Assembly (NCBI GenBank): GCA_029261815.1
Contig: JAJDAQ010000170.1
Location: 1-51,566, forward strand
DNA from: Deltaproteobacteria bacterium
GTDB taxonomy: Bacteria; Myxococcota_A; UBA9160; UBA6930
DNA: 51,566 nucleotides
Direction of reading: 5' to 3'
A program made the position numbers and the translations under genes. How positions within the stretch are numbered: the stretch's first letter is position 1; each line of letters opens with the position of its first letter. Of this stretch, positions 19,143-28,094 are shown in pieces. The notes below the pieces were generated by a model. That model saw only the letters and a list, made by a program, of their open reading frames with translations, ran no database searches and had not been told where the DNA came from.

Positions 19143-20074
19143 ACGGCGCCGAACAGTCCCTGCTGTCCCATCTCGATGCGCCCATCGTGGTCGGTGACCC
19201 GGATGGAAACGCCGTCTACATCAATCCGGCGTTCCAGGACCGCTTTGGCGCCGGTCGCCTCGGGTCGCCGCTTGCCGAACTCTTCGAGGGAGGGGCTCGC
19301 GAGGGTGTCCTGCGCGCCATGGTCTCCGTATGTGACCAGGGCCAGACGACGCGCTTCCGCGTCCGCGAAGGCGAGGTCGGATTCTCCGCGGTGGCGTCGC
19401 CGATCACGGCTGCGGGCGAACAGGTCGGCGTCGTGATCCTGTTCAAGGAAGAAGTCGAAGGTCTCGAGCGGATCATGGCGATCCAGCGCGAGATGCGCGG
19501 CCCGATGGAAGAAATCGGCGGCGCACTCGAGACGCTATTCGAGGAAACCGGCGGGCGACGAAACCCTCACCACCGGGTTCTCGTCGAAGATGCCCAGCGC
19601 GGCTTCAAGCGCCTGTGCAAATGGATCGACGAAATGGATGCCCTGGTGTCGGGCGGCAAGGCGGCAGCCAGTCAGGCCTTCGATCCGGCGCCCGCACTAC
19701 GTGAGATCGTGCGCCGGGCCAGCCGTATCTCGGATGCCCGGGGGACCGGTGTCGAGCTGTTGATTCCCTCGACGTTGCCCGAAATCGACGGCGACGAAGG
19801 TCGCTTTGTCGAGATCAGCCTGCGTCTCGTCGAGGCCCGTCTCGAAGCCGAGCCCTCACCCGAACGGATGACGGTCTCGGCTCGCGTCATTGGCAGCGGC
19901 GAGGAAACGGCTCTCCTGGTGGCACTCTCGGAGCACGGGCCGGGCTGCGAACGGGCCGTTTTCCACGACGAGCCGATCAGTCTCGAAGCCGTGGCCAGCC
20001 TGGGCGCCGAAGTCTGGGCCCTGGCCCAGGACGGCATCGGTCGCACCACGGTCCTGCGCTTCCCGCTCGCTTAG
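19139..20074 (+). CDS. PAS-domain protein, degenerate histidine kinase
   Basis: A 311-residue protein from ATG 19139, overlapping the previous stop. Residues about 5-105 form a PAS domain (PIVVGDPDGNAVYINPAF). The next helix looks like a kinase dimerisation helix, but its phosphoacceptor position reads REMRGPM, with Arg about 117 where histidine is expected. A later region keeps the outline of an ATPase domain (EISLRLVEARLEA, ALSEHGPG, LGAEVWALAQDGIGRTTVLRFPL) but lacks the N-box asparagine and a proper G-box. It is therefore probably catalytically dead and works as a sensor or scaffold. It ends the chaperone operon that starts at 15706. Confidence 0.78.
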   Translation: MNGAEQSLLSHLDAPIVVGDPDGNAVYINPAFQDRFGAGRLGSPLAELFEGGAREGVLRAMVSVCDQGQTTRFRVREGEVGFSAVASPITAAGEQVGVVILFKEEVEGLERIMAIQREMRGPMEEIGGALETLFEETGGRRNPHHRVLVEDAQRGFKRLCKWIDEMDALVSGGKAAASQAFDPAPALREIVRRASRISDARGTGVELLIPSTLPEIDGDEGRFVEISLRLVEARLEAEPSPERMTVSARVIGSGEETALLVALSEHGPGCERAVFHDEPISLEAVASLGAEVWALAQDGIGRTTVLRFPLA

Positions 20075-20139
20075 TGGCGCTGGCGTGATTTCGTCTCCGG
20101 AGCGAACGGCTACACTGCCGGGCCTCTGGAGGACCCCCC

Positions 20140-21345
20140 ATGGCTCGCCCCAAGGTGAACCGCGTCTGCCTCGCGTACAGCGGAGGCCTCGATACTTCCG
20201 TCATCCTGCGTTGGCTCATCGAAGAGTACGACTGCGAGGTCGTGGCCTACTGCGCCGACGTCGGCCAGGAGGAAGAACTCGACGGTCTGCCGGAGAAGGC
20301 GAAGGCGACGGGTGCCGTCGACTGCGTCATCCGCGATATCCGCGAAGAATTCGTCGAAGACTTCGTCTTCCCCGCGATTCGCGGCGGGGCGCTCTACGAA
20401 GGCACGTACCTCCTCGGTACGTCGCTCGCGCGCCCGGTCATCGCGAAGCACCACGTCGAAGTCGCCAAGGCGACCGGTTGCGATGCCGTGGCACACGGTG
20501 CCACGGGCAAGGGAAACGACCAGGTGCGCTTCGAGTTGACCTTCCGGGCGCTCGCGCCCGAACTCCACGTGATCGCCCCGTGGCGGGACTGGGACCTTCG
20601 TTCTCGAACGGACTGCATGACGTACGCACAGAAGTACGACATCCCGGTGACGGCCAGCATCGAGAAGCCCTACTCGATGGATCGCAACCTGCTGCATATC
20701 TCGTACGAGGGCGGGATTCTCGAGGATCCGTGGACAGCGCCGCGCGAGGACATGTTCATCCTCACGAATAGCGCTGAGGAAGCGCCCGAGACGCCGGCCG
20801 AAGTGATCATCGGTTTCGAGCGGGGGACCCCGGTCTCGGTCGATGGGGAGAGCTTGTCGCCGGCCTCGCTGCTGCATCGCCTGAACCAGATTGCGGGCGA
20901 ACACGGTGTCGGTCGGGTCGACATGGTGGAGAACCGCTTCGTCGGGCTGAAGAGCCGCGGCGTCTATGAAACGCCCGGCGGAACCGTCTTGATGGCCGCA
21001 CACCGGGCCGTGGAATCGATCACGCTCGATCGCGAAGTCATGCATGAACGCGACCGGCTGATGCCGCGTTTCGCAGAGCTGATCTACAACGGCTTCTGGT
21101 ACGCGCCCGAGATGGACTTCATCCGGGCCGCGATCGAGCAGAGCCAGAAGAATGTGACCGGCGACGCGCGAGTGAAGCTCTACAAGGGGGGGCTGCAGAT
21201 CACCGGTCGGCGTTCTCCTGTCTCCCTCTACGATGAGGCGATGTCCTCTTTCGAAGACGCGGGCGCCGCGGATACCTACGTGCAGGCGGACGCGACCGGC
21301 TTCATCCAGCTCCAGGGGCTTCGGCTGCCCAAGGTCGACGCCTAG
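20140..21345 (+). CDS. argG: Argininosuccinate synthase
   Basis: A 401-residue enzyme that joins citrulline and aspartate using ATP, the penultimate arginine step. Motifs: the ATP-binding LAYSGGLDTS near the N-terminus, GTSLARPVIAK, GATGKGNDQVRFE and MVENRFVGLKSRGVYETPGG. ATG 20140 has GGAGG 8 nt upstream, and a TACACT hexamer at 20111-20116 may be a -10 element. Length is typical of the type I enzyme. The TAG stop lies inside a CTAG shared with the stop of the convergent gene on the other strand. Confidence 0.97.
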   Translation: MARPKVNRVCLAYSGGLDTSVILRWLIEEYDCEVVAYCADVGQEEELDGLPEKAKATGAVDCVIRDIREEFVEDFVFPAIRGGALYEGTYLLGTSLARPVIAKHHVEVAKATGCDAVAHGATGKGNDQVRFELTFRALAPELHVIAPWRDWDLRSRTDCMTYAQKYDIPVTASIEKPYSMDRNLLHISYEGGILEDPWTAPREDMFILTNSAEEAPETPAEVIIGFERGTPVSVDGESLSPASLLHRLNQIAGEHGVGRVDMVENRFVGLKSRGVYETPGGTVLMAAHRAVESITLDREVMHERDRLMPRFAELIYNGFWYAPEMDFIRAAIEQSQKNVTGDARVKLYKGGLQITGRRSPVSLYDEAMSSFEDAGAADTYVQADATGFIQLQGLRLPKVDA

Positions 21346-22742
21346 CGCTCGGGGTCTTCGTCCCGCGTCGCGAGGAACCGAAGCAGGTAGGGAACCGTCA
21401 GCTTCATCAAGTCGACCTCGGGAGCCAGTTCTGCGCCGAGGGCGAACAGGTAGGTGACGGTCTTCGCGTAGAGCAGCAGGTCGGCCGGGAGCCGCAGGCC
21501 CGGTGTCTCGTAAAGCAGGGCCTTGGCTTCGTCCTTCAGGGCCAGCACGCGTTCGCTCGAAAGTGCCAGGACGTCGGCGCCGTCTCTGCGCATCCGCGTC
21601 GTCATGCGCTCGACCGCGTCCCGGACCGCCTCACGATGGCCGGGTTCGATCATGTCCATGCGGTCCATGGCGGCGACGAACTCGTCGGTCCGCGACTGCA
21701 GCAGGGCAAAGATCGCGCTCTTCAGCTCTCGGCGCAGTTCCGGACGCAGGCGCTGGCAAAGGCCAAAGTCGACGAACAGCACTCGGGGTTCGACAGAGGC
21801 CGCGGGCTCGTCGATGACGAACAGATTCCCAGGATGGGGGTCGGCGTGAAACAGGCCATCGATGAAGATCTGGCGCGCGTAGGCACGCGCCACGGTTTCG
21901 AGGACTTCGTTCCGCGCAACACCTGCGCGGTCCAGAGCCGCACCATCGTCCAATCGCAGGGTTGGATGCCACGCGACGGTGAGCACCCGCATCCCGGAGT
22001 GGGAAGCAATGACTTCAGGGACGACGACCTGCGCATCGTCCAGCAGATTTTCGGCGATTTCTGCCGCGGCCGCTGCTTCCTGCCGGAAGTCGAGCTCGAC
22101 GCGGATGCTATGTGCGAACTCCTGAAAGAGGTCGTCCGGCAGGGCCAGGCCGCCCCAACCCAAGGCTGTTCGGAGGACCCGCAAATCGGCCTCGAGGCCG
22201 TGCGCCAACCATGGATATTGGACCTTGACCGCCACCTCACGCCCATCATGCAGCTTGGCGCGATGGACCTGGGCGATCGATGCGGCCCCGATCGGGTACT
22301 CGTCGAACCGCGCGAAGCCAACCTCGAGCGACTCGCCGAGTGCGTGCTCGACGGCTTCGCGGATGAGTCGGAAGGGGAGGGGGGGCACATCGGATCGGAG
22401 GCTCGCGAAGGCTTCCCGGATGACGGGCGAGACGAGGTCCACACGAAGGCCCGCGAGTTGCCCGGCCTTGGCGAAGGGGCCCTTGAGCCTTCCGAGCGTC
22501 CGCACGAGCGCCTTTGCTTGACGGGCCTCTTTCTCGGGGCCGCCGCGCAATCGCGCGCCGAGGAGCCGGGTGCCGAGCCCAGCAAGGGCCAGCCACTGGG
22601 GCAGGCCGGTCGCGCGCAGCCGGGCGGCCGGGCTCGGGCGGAGCGCCGGCGCGAGTTCATGCGCTGAAGCCGGAGGGAGCGTCACGCGCAGGGGATTAGC
22701 AGATCCGAGGCAGACCGCGGGCAGAGGTGGGCCTATGCTCAA
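21342..22742 (-). CDS. ABC1/UbiB/ADCK-family atypical kinase
   Basis: A 466-residue protein read from TTG 22742. That start is favoured because GGGAGG lies 7 nt upstream on this strand; a GTG at 22685 is the alternative. Family marks are present in order: the KxGQ motif (KAGQLAGLRVDL), an Ala-rich nucleotide loop (IGAASIAQVH), the VAIK-like lysine (EVAVKVQYP), the catalytic HADPHPGNLFV and the metal-binding FVDFGL. Members act as ATPases or kinases linked to ubiquinone or isoprenoid-lipid metabolism at the membrane. No ubiquinone genes are nearby, so the substrate cannot be named. It is divergent with the GGDEF gene and converges on argG with a 4-nt overlap. Confidence 0.9.
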   Translation of the reverse strand: MSIGPPLPAVCLGSANPLRVTLPPASAHELAPALRPSPAARLRATGLPQWLALAGLGTRLLGARLRGGPEKEARQAKALVRTLGRLKGPFAKAGQLAGLRVDLVSPVIREAFASLRSDVPPLPFRLIREAVEHALGESLEVGFARFDEYPIGAASIAQVHRAKLHDGREVAVKVQYPWLAHGLEADLRVLRTALGWGGLALPDDLFQEFAHSIRVELDFRQEAAAAAEIAENLLDDAQVVVPEVIASHSGMRVLTVAWHPTLRLDDGAALDRAGVARNEVLETVARAYARQIFIDGLFHADPHPGNLFVIDEPAASVEPRVLFVDFGLCQRLRPELRRELKSAIFALLQSRTDEFVAAMDRMDMIEPGHREAVRDAVERMTTRMRRDGADVLALSSERVLALKDEAKALLYETPGLRLPADLLLYAKTVTYLFALGAELAPEVDLMKLTVPYLLRFLATRDEDPER

Positions 22743-22801
22743 GCCGCAGCCTCCCGGGGTCGATGTCTGAGGTGGACCTGCACGTGTAGAGGGGGTCAGG
22801 G

Positions 22802-24193
22802 ATGTCGGAGCGGCGCATGGAGCGCGCGCGCGTCGTTGTTGTGGACGACAATCGCTTCCATCGCGAACTTGCGAAGGACGCCCTCGCCGGGCGTGCGAGT
22901 GTCGAAGTGTGCTGCGACGCCGCCGAGGCCCTTGCGACCCTTACGCGCGAGCCTGCCGATCTGGTCGTGTCGGACTTGACCATGCCGCAAATGAGCGGGC
23001 TGGAATTGCTTGCGCAGGTGAATCGGCGCTGGCCCCAGACCGACTTCGTGTTGATCACGGCGAACGCCAGCATTGACACCGCGGTCGAGGCATTGCGACA
23101 GGGGGCGACCGACTACCTCCAGAAGCCTGTCCGTGCGGGTGACCTCGTCCTGGTACTAGAGCGCGCGCTCGGTCGAAAGCGATTGCTCGCCGAGAACGCG
23201 CGCATGCGCGACGAGCTGGCGCTGTATGACGCCTGCCGAGCGCTGGCAAGTTGTTTGGAGCCCGAGGACGTCTATGCCGTGTCCCTTGACCTGCTCGCGC
23301 GCGGGACGGGTCTTGCGCGCGCGTTCGGCGTGTACCAACGACATGGGATGCCGGGCGCGGACGGCCTGCATTGCCGCGGTCTGACTGAAGAGGAAGAGGT
23401 GCGCCTTCGGGAGACCGTGCGTCGGCACAAACGCACCGAGCCTCTGCAGGACGGCGAAGTCACGATTCTCGACCACGGTCCCTTTCACCAGTTGCTCGAA
23501 GAAGCCGAGATCTCGACGGGTCGGGTTCTCTCCGTGCCGGTCGTCGGGGACGATGGGGAAGCCGCGGCCCTGTGCGTGTTGTCGCAAGACACGGATTTGC
23601 CGCCGCTCGCGCTGGAGCACGCAAAGGTGATTGCCGGCCAGGCGGCCATCGCCCTCCGAAACGCCGAACGCTACCGACGCGCCCGCGATCGCGCGTTCAT
23701 CGACGACACGACCGAGCTCTACAACGCGCGTTACCTGCTCGAAGCCGTCGATCGGGAGATCCGGCGCGCCGAACGCTACGGATCAGAGCTGTCGGTCCTT
23801 TTTCTGGACCTCGATCGTTTCAAGCTCGTCAACGACAACTATGGCCACCTGATCGGCTCCGGGGTGTTGCGCCAACTGGCGCAGCTCCTGCTCCAGACGG
23901 TGCGTCAGGTCGACACCGTGGCCCGCTACGGCGGGGACGAGTTCACGGTCCTGCTCAACGACACCGGAGAGCGGGGCGCTCGGATCATCGCGGAGCGGAT
24001 TCGGCAGGGGATCGAAGAGATGGCCTTCGAAGCCGGCGCTGAGGGTGTGCTCCGCGTGACGGCGAGCGTCGGACTCGCGACGTATCCGTCGCACGGCCGG
24101 ACCCGTGAGGCGATCCTCGACGCCGCCGACAAGGCGATGTACCGCTCCAAGTCCGCGGGGCGAAACCAGGTTTCGACCGCCAGCGAACTCTGA
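22802..24193 (+). CDS. Diguanylate cyclase response regulator (REC-GAF-GGDEF)
   Basis: A 463-residue protein from ATG 22802, behind a G-rich ribosome-binding site. The receiver domain (about 8-120) has phosphoacceptor Asp about 58 (VVSDLTMPQMSG). A GAF-like region spans about 140-290. The GGDEF domain (about 295-455) has an intact active site YGGDEF (about 376-381) and, five residues before it, an RxxD inhibitory site (Arg about 368, Asp about 371). It should therefore make cyclic-di-GMP and be feedback inhibited. No partner kinase is adjacent. Cyclic-di-GMP output would fit the pilus and polysaccharide genes in the window (inference). A terminator-like hairpin follows. Confidence 0.94.
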   Translation: MSERRMERARVVVVDDNRFHRELAKDALAGRASVEVCCDAAEALATLTREPADLVVSDLTMPQMSGLELLAQVNRRWPQTDFVLITANASIDTAVEALRQGATDYLQKPVRAGDLVLVLERALGRKRLLAENARMRDELALYDACRALASCLEPEDVYAVSLDLLARGTGLARAFGVYQRHGMPGADGLHCRGLTEEEEVRLRETVRRHKRTEPLQDGEVTILDHGPFHQLLEEAEISTGRVLSVPVVGDDGEAAALCVLSQDTDLPPLALEHAKVIAGQAAIALRNAERYRRARDRAFIDDTTELYNARYLLEAVDREIRRAERYGSELSVLFLDLDRFKLVNDNYGHLIGSGVLRQLAQLLLQTVRQVDTVARYGGDEFTVLLNDTGERGARIIAERIRQGIEEMAFEAGAEGVLRVTASVGLATYPSHGRTREAILDAADKAMYRSKSAGRNQVSTASEL

Positions 24194-24198
24194 CCGCC

Positions 24199-24238
24199 GG
24201 GCGGGCTTCCCCCCTCGGGGGTTTTCTAGCGGCCGCCC
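24199..24238 (+). terminator. Two-tier hairpin with T-run after the diguanylate cyclase gene
   Basis: The inner stem CCCCC/GGGGG around TC is followed by TTTTCT. An outer pair GGGCGG/CCGCCC encloses it. The inner hairpin plus T-run resembles a rho-independent terminator. The architecture is the same as at 15557-15586. Confidence 0.6.
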
Positions 24239-24304
24239 CATCGCCGTGCTAATGCCCGTTTTCGCTCGGGTTTTCCGCTTCTGGGGCCCGAATGGAGCCA
24301 GGTC

Positions 24305-26158
24305 GTGACAGATACGGACCCCCAGACTTCCACTACTCCGGGCCAGGGCGTGCGCGATACCGTGCAGCTCGATGGCCTCGGCACCCTGCGCCGTACCCAC
24401 GCGGCGGGCAGTGTGGATGCGAAGATGGTGGGCACCGAGGTCACCGTCATGGGGTGGGCGCACGCGCACCGGGACCATGGCGGCCTGATCTTCGTCGATC
24501 TGCGAGACCGGACCGGCATCGTGCAGGTGGTCTTCGACCGCGACGATTCGGTTGAGACGCATGCCCGCGCCGAGGAGATTCGCAGCGAGTTCGTCGTGGC
24601 CGCCCGCGGCACCGTTCGACGGCGCGCCGAAGAAGACGTCAACCCGAAGCTTCCGACCGGTGAGATCGAGGTCGAGGTGGTCGAGGTGCGTATCCTGAAT
24701 GGCGCGGTCCCGCCGCCGTTCCCGATCGAGGAAGACGCCGGCGTCGACGAACAGATCCGACTCCGACACCGCATCCATGACCTGCGGCGGCCGCCCTTGC
24801 AGCGGACGCTCGCGATGCGCCATCGGGTGTACCAGTCGTTTCGCGCCGGTCTCGTCGAGAACGACTTCCTCGAGATCGAGACGCCGATGCTGGCCAAGGC
24901 GACGCCCGAAGGCGCTCGCGACTTCCTGGTCCCGAGTCGTCTGCATTCGGGCGAGTTCTATGCGCTCCCGCAGTCGCCGCAGATCATGAAGCAACTGCTG
25001 ATGATCTCGGGATACGAACGTTATTTCCAGATTGCGCGCTGCTTCCGGGACGAAGACCTGCGCGCCGATCGGCAGTTCGAGTTCACCCAGGTCGACCTCG
25101 AGATGTCATTCGTGGGCGTCGAGGAGGTGCTTCAGCTGCTCGAGGCCCTGACGCGGCGCGTTTGCACGGACGCCGCCGGAATCGACCTCGGACCGGTGTT
25201 CCCGCGGATGTCGTACGACGAGGCGATGGATCGATTCGGGATCGACCGCCCCGACACGCGGATCCAGCTCGAACTGGTGGACTTGACCGACCTCTTCACG
25301 GCCAGTGAGTTCCGCGCGTTCAGGGGTGTCGTCGACAACGGCGGCATCGTGAAGAGCCTGCCCGTGCACGACGCACAGGAGATGTCCCGCGGCGATCTCG
25401 ACCGCCTGGAGTCCTTCGTGAAGAAGGAGCTGGGGGCGAAGGGTCTCGCTTGGATCCGCGTCACGGAGGACGGCACCTGGCAGGGGCCGATCGTGAAGTT
25501 CCTTTCGGATGTGGAACGCGCCGCCATCACCGAACGAACGGGTGCGCGCCCGGGCACGCTGCTCTTCTTCCAGGCCGACGCCTTCGAGCAGGCGAATGCC
25601 ATCCTCGCGCGCCTTCGTGTCGATCTCGGACTCAAGCTCGGGCGAACCGACGGCCGTGAATGGGCACCGCTCCTGGTGATCGACTTCCCCCTGTTCGAAA
25701 AGTCGGACGATGGCAGCCTGACCTACATGCACATGCCGTTCGTGGCCCCGCTCGAGGACGACATCGCACTTCTCGAAACGGACCCGGCGGCCGTGCGGGC
25801 GACCCATTACGACGTGGTCCTGAACGGCACCGAACTCGGTTCGGGTAGCCTGCGAAACCACCGCTCTGACGTGCAGCGCCGTATCCTCGAAGTCATGGGC
25901 TACGCGAAGCATGAAATGGAGCACCAGTTCGGCTTCTTGTTGAACGCGCTCGATGCCGGCGCTCCGCCCCATGGCGGCTTCGCCTTCGGCCTCGACCGAC
26001 TGGTGATGTTGCTCGCAGGGGCGGACAATCTCCGTGACGTGATCGCCTTCCCGAAGACCCAACGGGGCCAGGATCTACTCATGGACTCGCCTTCGCCGAT
26101 CGCGCGGGATCAACTCGACGAGCTTCATCTGCGCGTTCGCGAACGGAAGACTTCATGA
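24305..26158 (+). CDS. aspS: Aspartyl-tRNA synthetase, probably non-discriminating
   Basis: A 617-residue class II synthetase from GTG 24305. The N-terminal OB fold carries GWAHAHRDHGGLIFVDLRDR, then come motif 2 (FRDEDLRADRQFEFTQVD), a GAD insert (about 300-430) and motif 3 (GFAFGLDRLVML). In the anticodon-binding loop the residue after RD is His (RDHGG). In characterised bacterial AspRSs, His at this position marks non-discriminating enzymes that also charge tRNA-Asn, whereas the E. coli type has Leu. That would require a GatCAB amidotransferase elsewhere. The N-terminus is about 30 residues longer than usual. It heads a tightly coupled run ending in glpC. Confidence 0.96.
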   Translation: MTDTDPQTSTTPGQGVRDTVQLDGLGTLRRTHAAGSVDAKMVGTEVTVMGWAHAHRDHGGLIFVDLRDRTGIVQVVFDRDDSVETHARAEEIRSEFVVAARGTVRRRAEEDVNPKLPTGEIEVEVVEVRILNGAVPPPFPIEEDAGVDEQIRLRHRIHDLRRPPLQRTLAMRHRVYQSFRAGLVENDFLEIETPMLAKATPEGARDFLVPSRLHSGEFYALPQSPQIMKQLLMISGYERYFQIARCFRDEDLRADRQFEFTQVDLEMSFVGVEEVLQLLEALTRRVCTDAAGIDLGPVFPRMSYDEAMDRFGIDRPDTRIQLELVDLTDLFTASEFRAFRGVVDNGGIVKSLPVHDAQEMSRGDLDRLESFVKKELGAKGLAWIRVTEDGTWQGPIVKFLSDVERAAITERTGARPGTLLFFQADAFEQANAILARLRVDLGLKLGRTDGREWAPLLVIDFPLFEKSDDGSLTYMHMPFVAPLEDDIALLETDPAAVRATHYDVVLNGTELGSGSLRNHRSDVQRRILEVMGYAKHEMEHQFGFLLNALDAGAPPHGGFAFGLDRLVMLLAGADNLRDVIAFPKTQRGQDLLMDSPSPIARDQLDELHLRVRERKTS

Positions 26159-26451
26159 CGCGAAGCCTTGCGGTCGCGCTGATCCTCGCGCTGGCGGGCG
26201 CCGGTGCGCCTGCGGCCGTGAATGCCGAGGACGCACCCAAGCTGTATCGGGTCGAGTCCGGTGACACGCTCTGGCTGATTGCCGGCAAGGTCTTCGAGGA
26301 TCCGACGATCTGGCCCGCGCTCTACCTGGCGAATCGTGACCAGATCAAGGACCCGTCGCGCGTGTACCCGGGGCAGGAACTCGTGGTCCCCGAGGTCGCA
26401 CCCGTTGACCGCGCCGCCGCTCGCCAAGAGGCGGAAGCGCTCCTCCAGTGA
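26155..26451 (+). CDS. Small exported LysM protein
   Basis: A 98-residue protein. The signal peptide (about 1-24) ends AAVNA-ED, and a single LysM domain spans about 29-80 (YRVESGDTLWLIAG ... DPSRVYPGQELVVPE). It has the same long LysM variant with a Trp-Pro insert (DPTIWPALY) as the protein at 6352. The start overlaps the aspS stop (ATGA) and its stop overlaps the next start (GTGA). It presumably binds peptidoglycan. Its place between a tRNA synthetase and glycerol-3-phosphate dehydrogenase genes gives no functional clue. Confidence 0.88.
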   Translation: MTRSLAVALILALAGAGAPAAVNAEDAPKLYRVESGDTLWLIAGKVFEDPTIWPALYLANRDQIKDPSRVYPGQELVVPEVAPVDRAAARQEAEALLQ

Positions 26452-28094
26452 GTCGCGTCGTCCGCACGCGCGTGCTCATCGTTGGCGGCGGGATCAACGG
26501 CACCGGAATCGCGCGCGACCTGTCGATCCGCGGCATCGACTGTGTGTTGCTCGAGAAGAAGGAGCTCGGATCGGGGACGTCCTGGGCCAGCTCGGGGATG
26601 ATCCATGGCGGCCTTCGCTACCTGCAGAAGGACCCCGAGGTCACGCTCCATTCGTGCGTGGATTCCGGGGCGATCCAGCGCATCGCCCCACACCTGATCT
26701 TTCGCATCCCGTTTTTGATGCCGGTGTTCCGCGATGACCCGATCGGTCCGGAGATTCTCGAGATCGGCCTCGAGATGTATGACCGCTATGTGCCGTTCAA
26801 GAACGGCCGTCCGCATGGGCGTTTGACCCGAGACCAGGCGCTCGAGATCGAGCCCAAGTTGTCGCCGCATATCGAGGGCGCGTTCACCCTCGATGAATGG
26901 GGCGTCGATGCAGCGCGGCTGTGTGCGGCCAACGCCCTCGACGCGCAGGGCCGTGGCGCCCAGATCATGACGCACGCGGAGGTGCGCTCGTTCCTGCGAG
27001 ATGTGCCGGGCGGTCGAGTTACCGGCGCGTCGGTCCGCGACCGCGTGACCGGCGAAGACTTCGTCGTCGAAGCCGATTTGGTGATGAACGCGGCGGGCCC
27101 ATGGGCGCCCGAAGTCGCAGAGATGGCAGGGGAGGGCTTTCGTCTTCGCCCCGGCAAGGGCATCCATCTCGTCTTCGAGCGGCGCGTGAGTCAGATGGCC
27201 GTCTATGCGCGAGGTGTCGACGGCCGTGACATGTTCGTCTTTCCGCACGAGCAGAATGCGATGGCGGGGACGACGGACGATGACTACTACGGCGATCTCG
27301 ATCGCATCCAGACGACCGAGGACGAAGTCGCCTATGTCCTCGAGGCGATGGAGCGATCGATTCCCTCGATTCGCCAGCACCGCGTTCTTCACGCGATCCA
27401 GGGCGTGCGGCCGACGTTGTTCGGCTTCGGCGCTTACGAAGACGAGCTGTCGCGGGATTACCGGATCATCGACCACGGCGCGGAGGGGGATGCGCCCGGC
27501 CTCTTCACGATCACGGGCGGAAAGCTCGCGGCCTATCGCCTGATGGCCGAGGACGCGGCGGATCTGGTAGCGCGCGAGTTGGGCGAAAATGAGCCGTGCC
27601 GCACGGCCGAACTGCCCTTGCCCGGCGGTGATGCGCCGCTCGACATCGCGCAGACTTCACGTCGCTTCCGGGTCGGGCTTCCTGCAGCCCTGCGGCTGGG
27701 CTTCCGTCATGGAGCGGGCGCAACATCGCTGCTGGCAGCGACCGAGTTCGACCCCTCACCGCCGCGAACCGTCTGTGCGTGCGAGCCGGTGCTCGACACG
27801 GAGCTGCGGCACGTCGCACGTGAGGAGGGTCTCCGGCGCCTGACCGATTGCCCTCTGCGGGTTCGTCTCGGTGTGGGCGCGTGTCAGGGCGCTGGTTGCG
27901 CTGCAGCCGCTGCTGCGGTGCTGGGCCAGGAACTCGGTTGGGAGCCCGCACGCGCAATTCGTGAAGCCACCGAGCTCGCGACGAGCCGGTGGCACGATGT
28001 GGCGCCCGTGCTGGATGGCGCCCAGGTTGCGGGAATGGAGGTCCATCGAGCGGTCCTCTTCGGACTCATCGGGTTCTCGGAGTCCCTCCGATGA
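26448..28094 (+). CDS. glpA: Glycerol-3-phosphate dehydrogenase, GlpA-type, with BFD-like [2Fe-2S] domain
   Basis: A 548-residue flavoprotein from GTG 26448. The FAD-binding fold (LIVGGGINGTGIARDL) opens a DAO domain with WASSGMIHGGLRYL and GAFTLDEWGVDAARL. The C-terminal region has the bacterioferritin-associated-ferredoxin cysteine pattern: CAC, about 30 residues, then CQGAGC. This C-terminal cluster identifies the anaerobic GlpA type rather than plain GlpD. It oxidises glycerol-3-phosphate to dihydroxyacetone phosphate and passes electrons to GlpB/GlpC and the quinone pool. It overlaps the LysM gene and glpB by 4 nt each. Confidence 0.92.
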   Translation: MSRVVRTRVLIVGGGINGTGIARDLSIRGIDCVLLEKKELGSGTSWASSGMIHGGLRYLQKDPEVTLHSCVDSGAIQRIAPHLIFRIPFLMPVFRDDPIGPEILEIGLEMYDRYVPFKNGRPHGRLTRDQALEIEPKLSPHIEGAFTLDEWGVDAARLCAANALDAQGRGAQIMTHAEVRSFLRDVPGGRVTGASVRDRVTGEDFVVEADLVMNAAGPWAPEVAEMAGEGFRLRPGKGIHLVFERRVSQMAVYARGVDGRDMFVFPHEQNAMAGTTDDDYYGDLDRIQTTEDEVAYVLEAMERSIPSIRQHRVLHAIQGVRPTLFGFGAYEDELSRDYRIIDHGAEGDAPGLFTITGGKLAAYRLMAEDAADLVARELGENEPCRTAELPLPGGDAPLDIAQTSRRFRVGLPAALRLGFRHGAGATSLLAATEFDPSPPRTVCACEPVLDTELRHVAREEGLRRLTDCPLRVRLGVGACQGAGCAAAAAAVLGQELGWEPARAIREATELATSRWHDVAPVLDGAQVAGMEVHRAVLFGLIGFSESLR

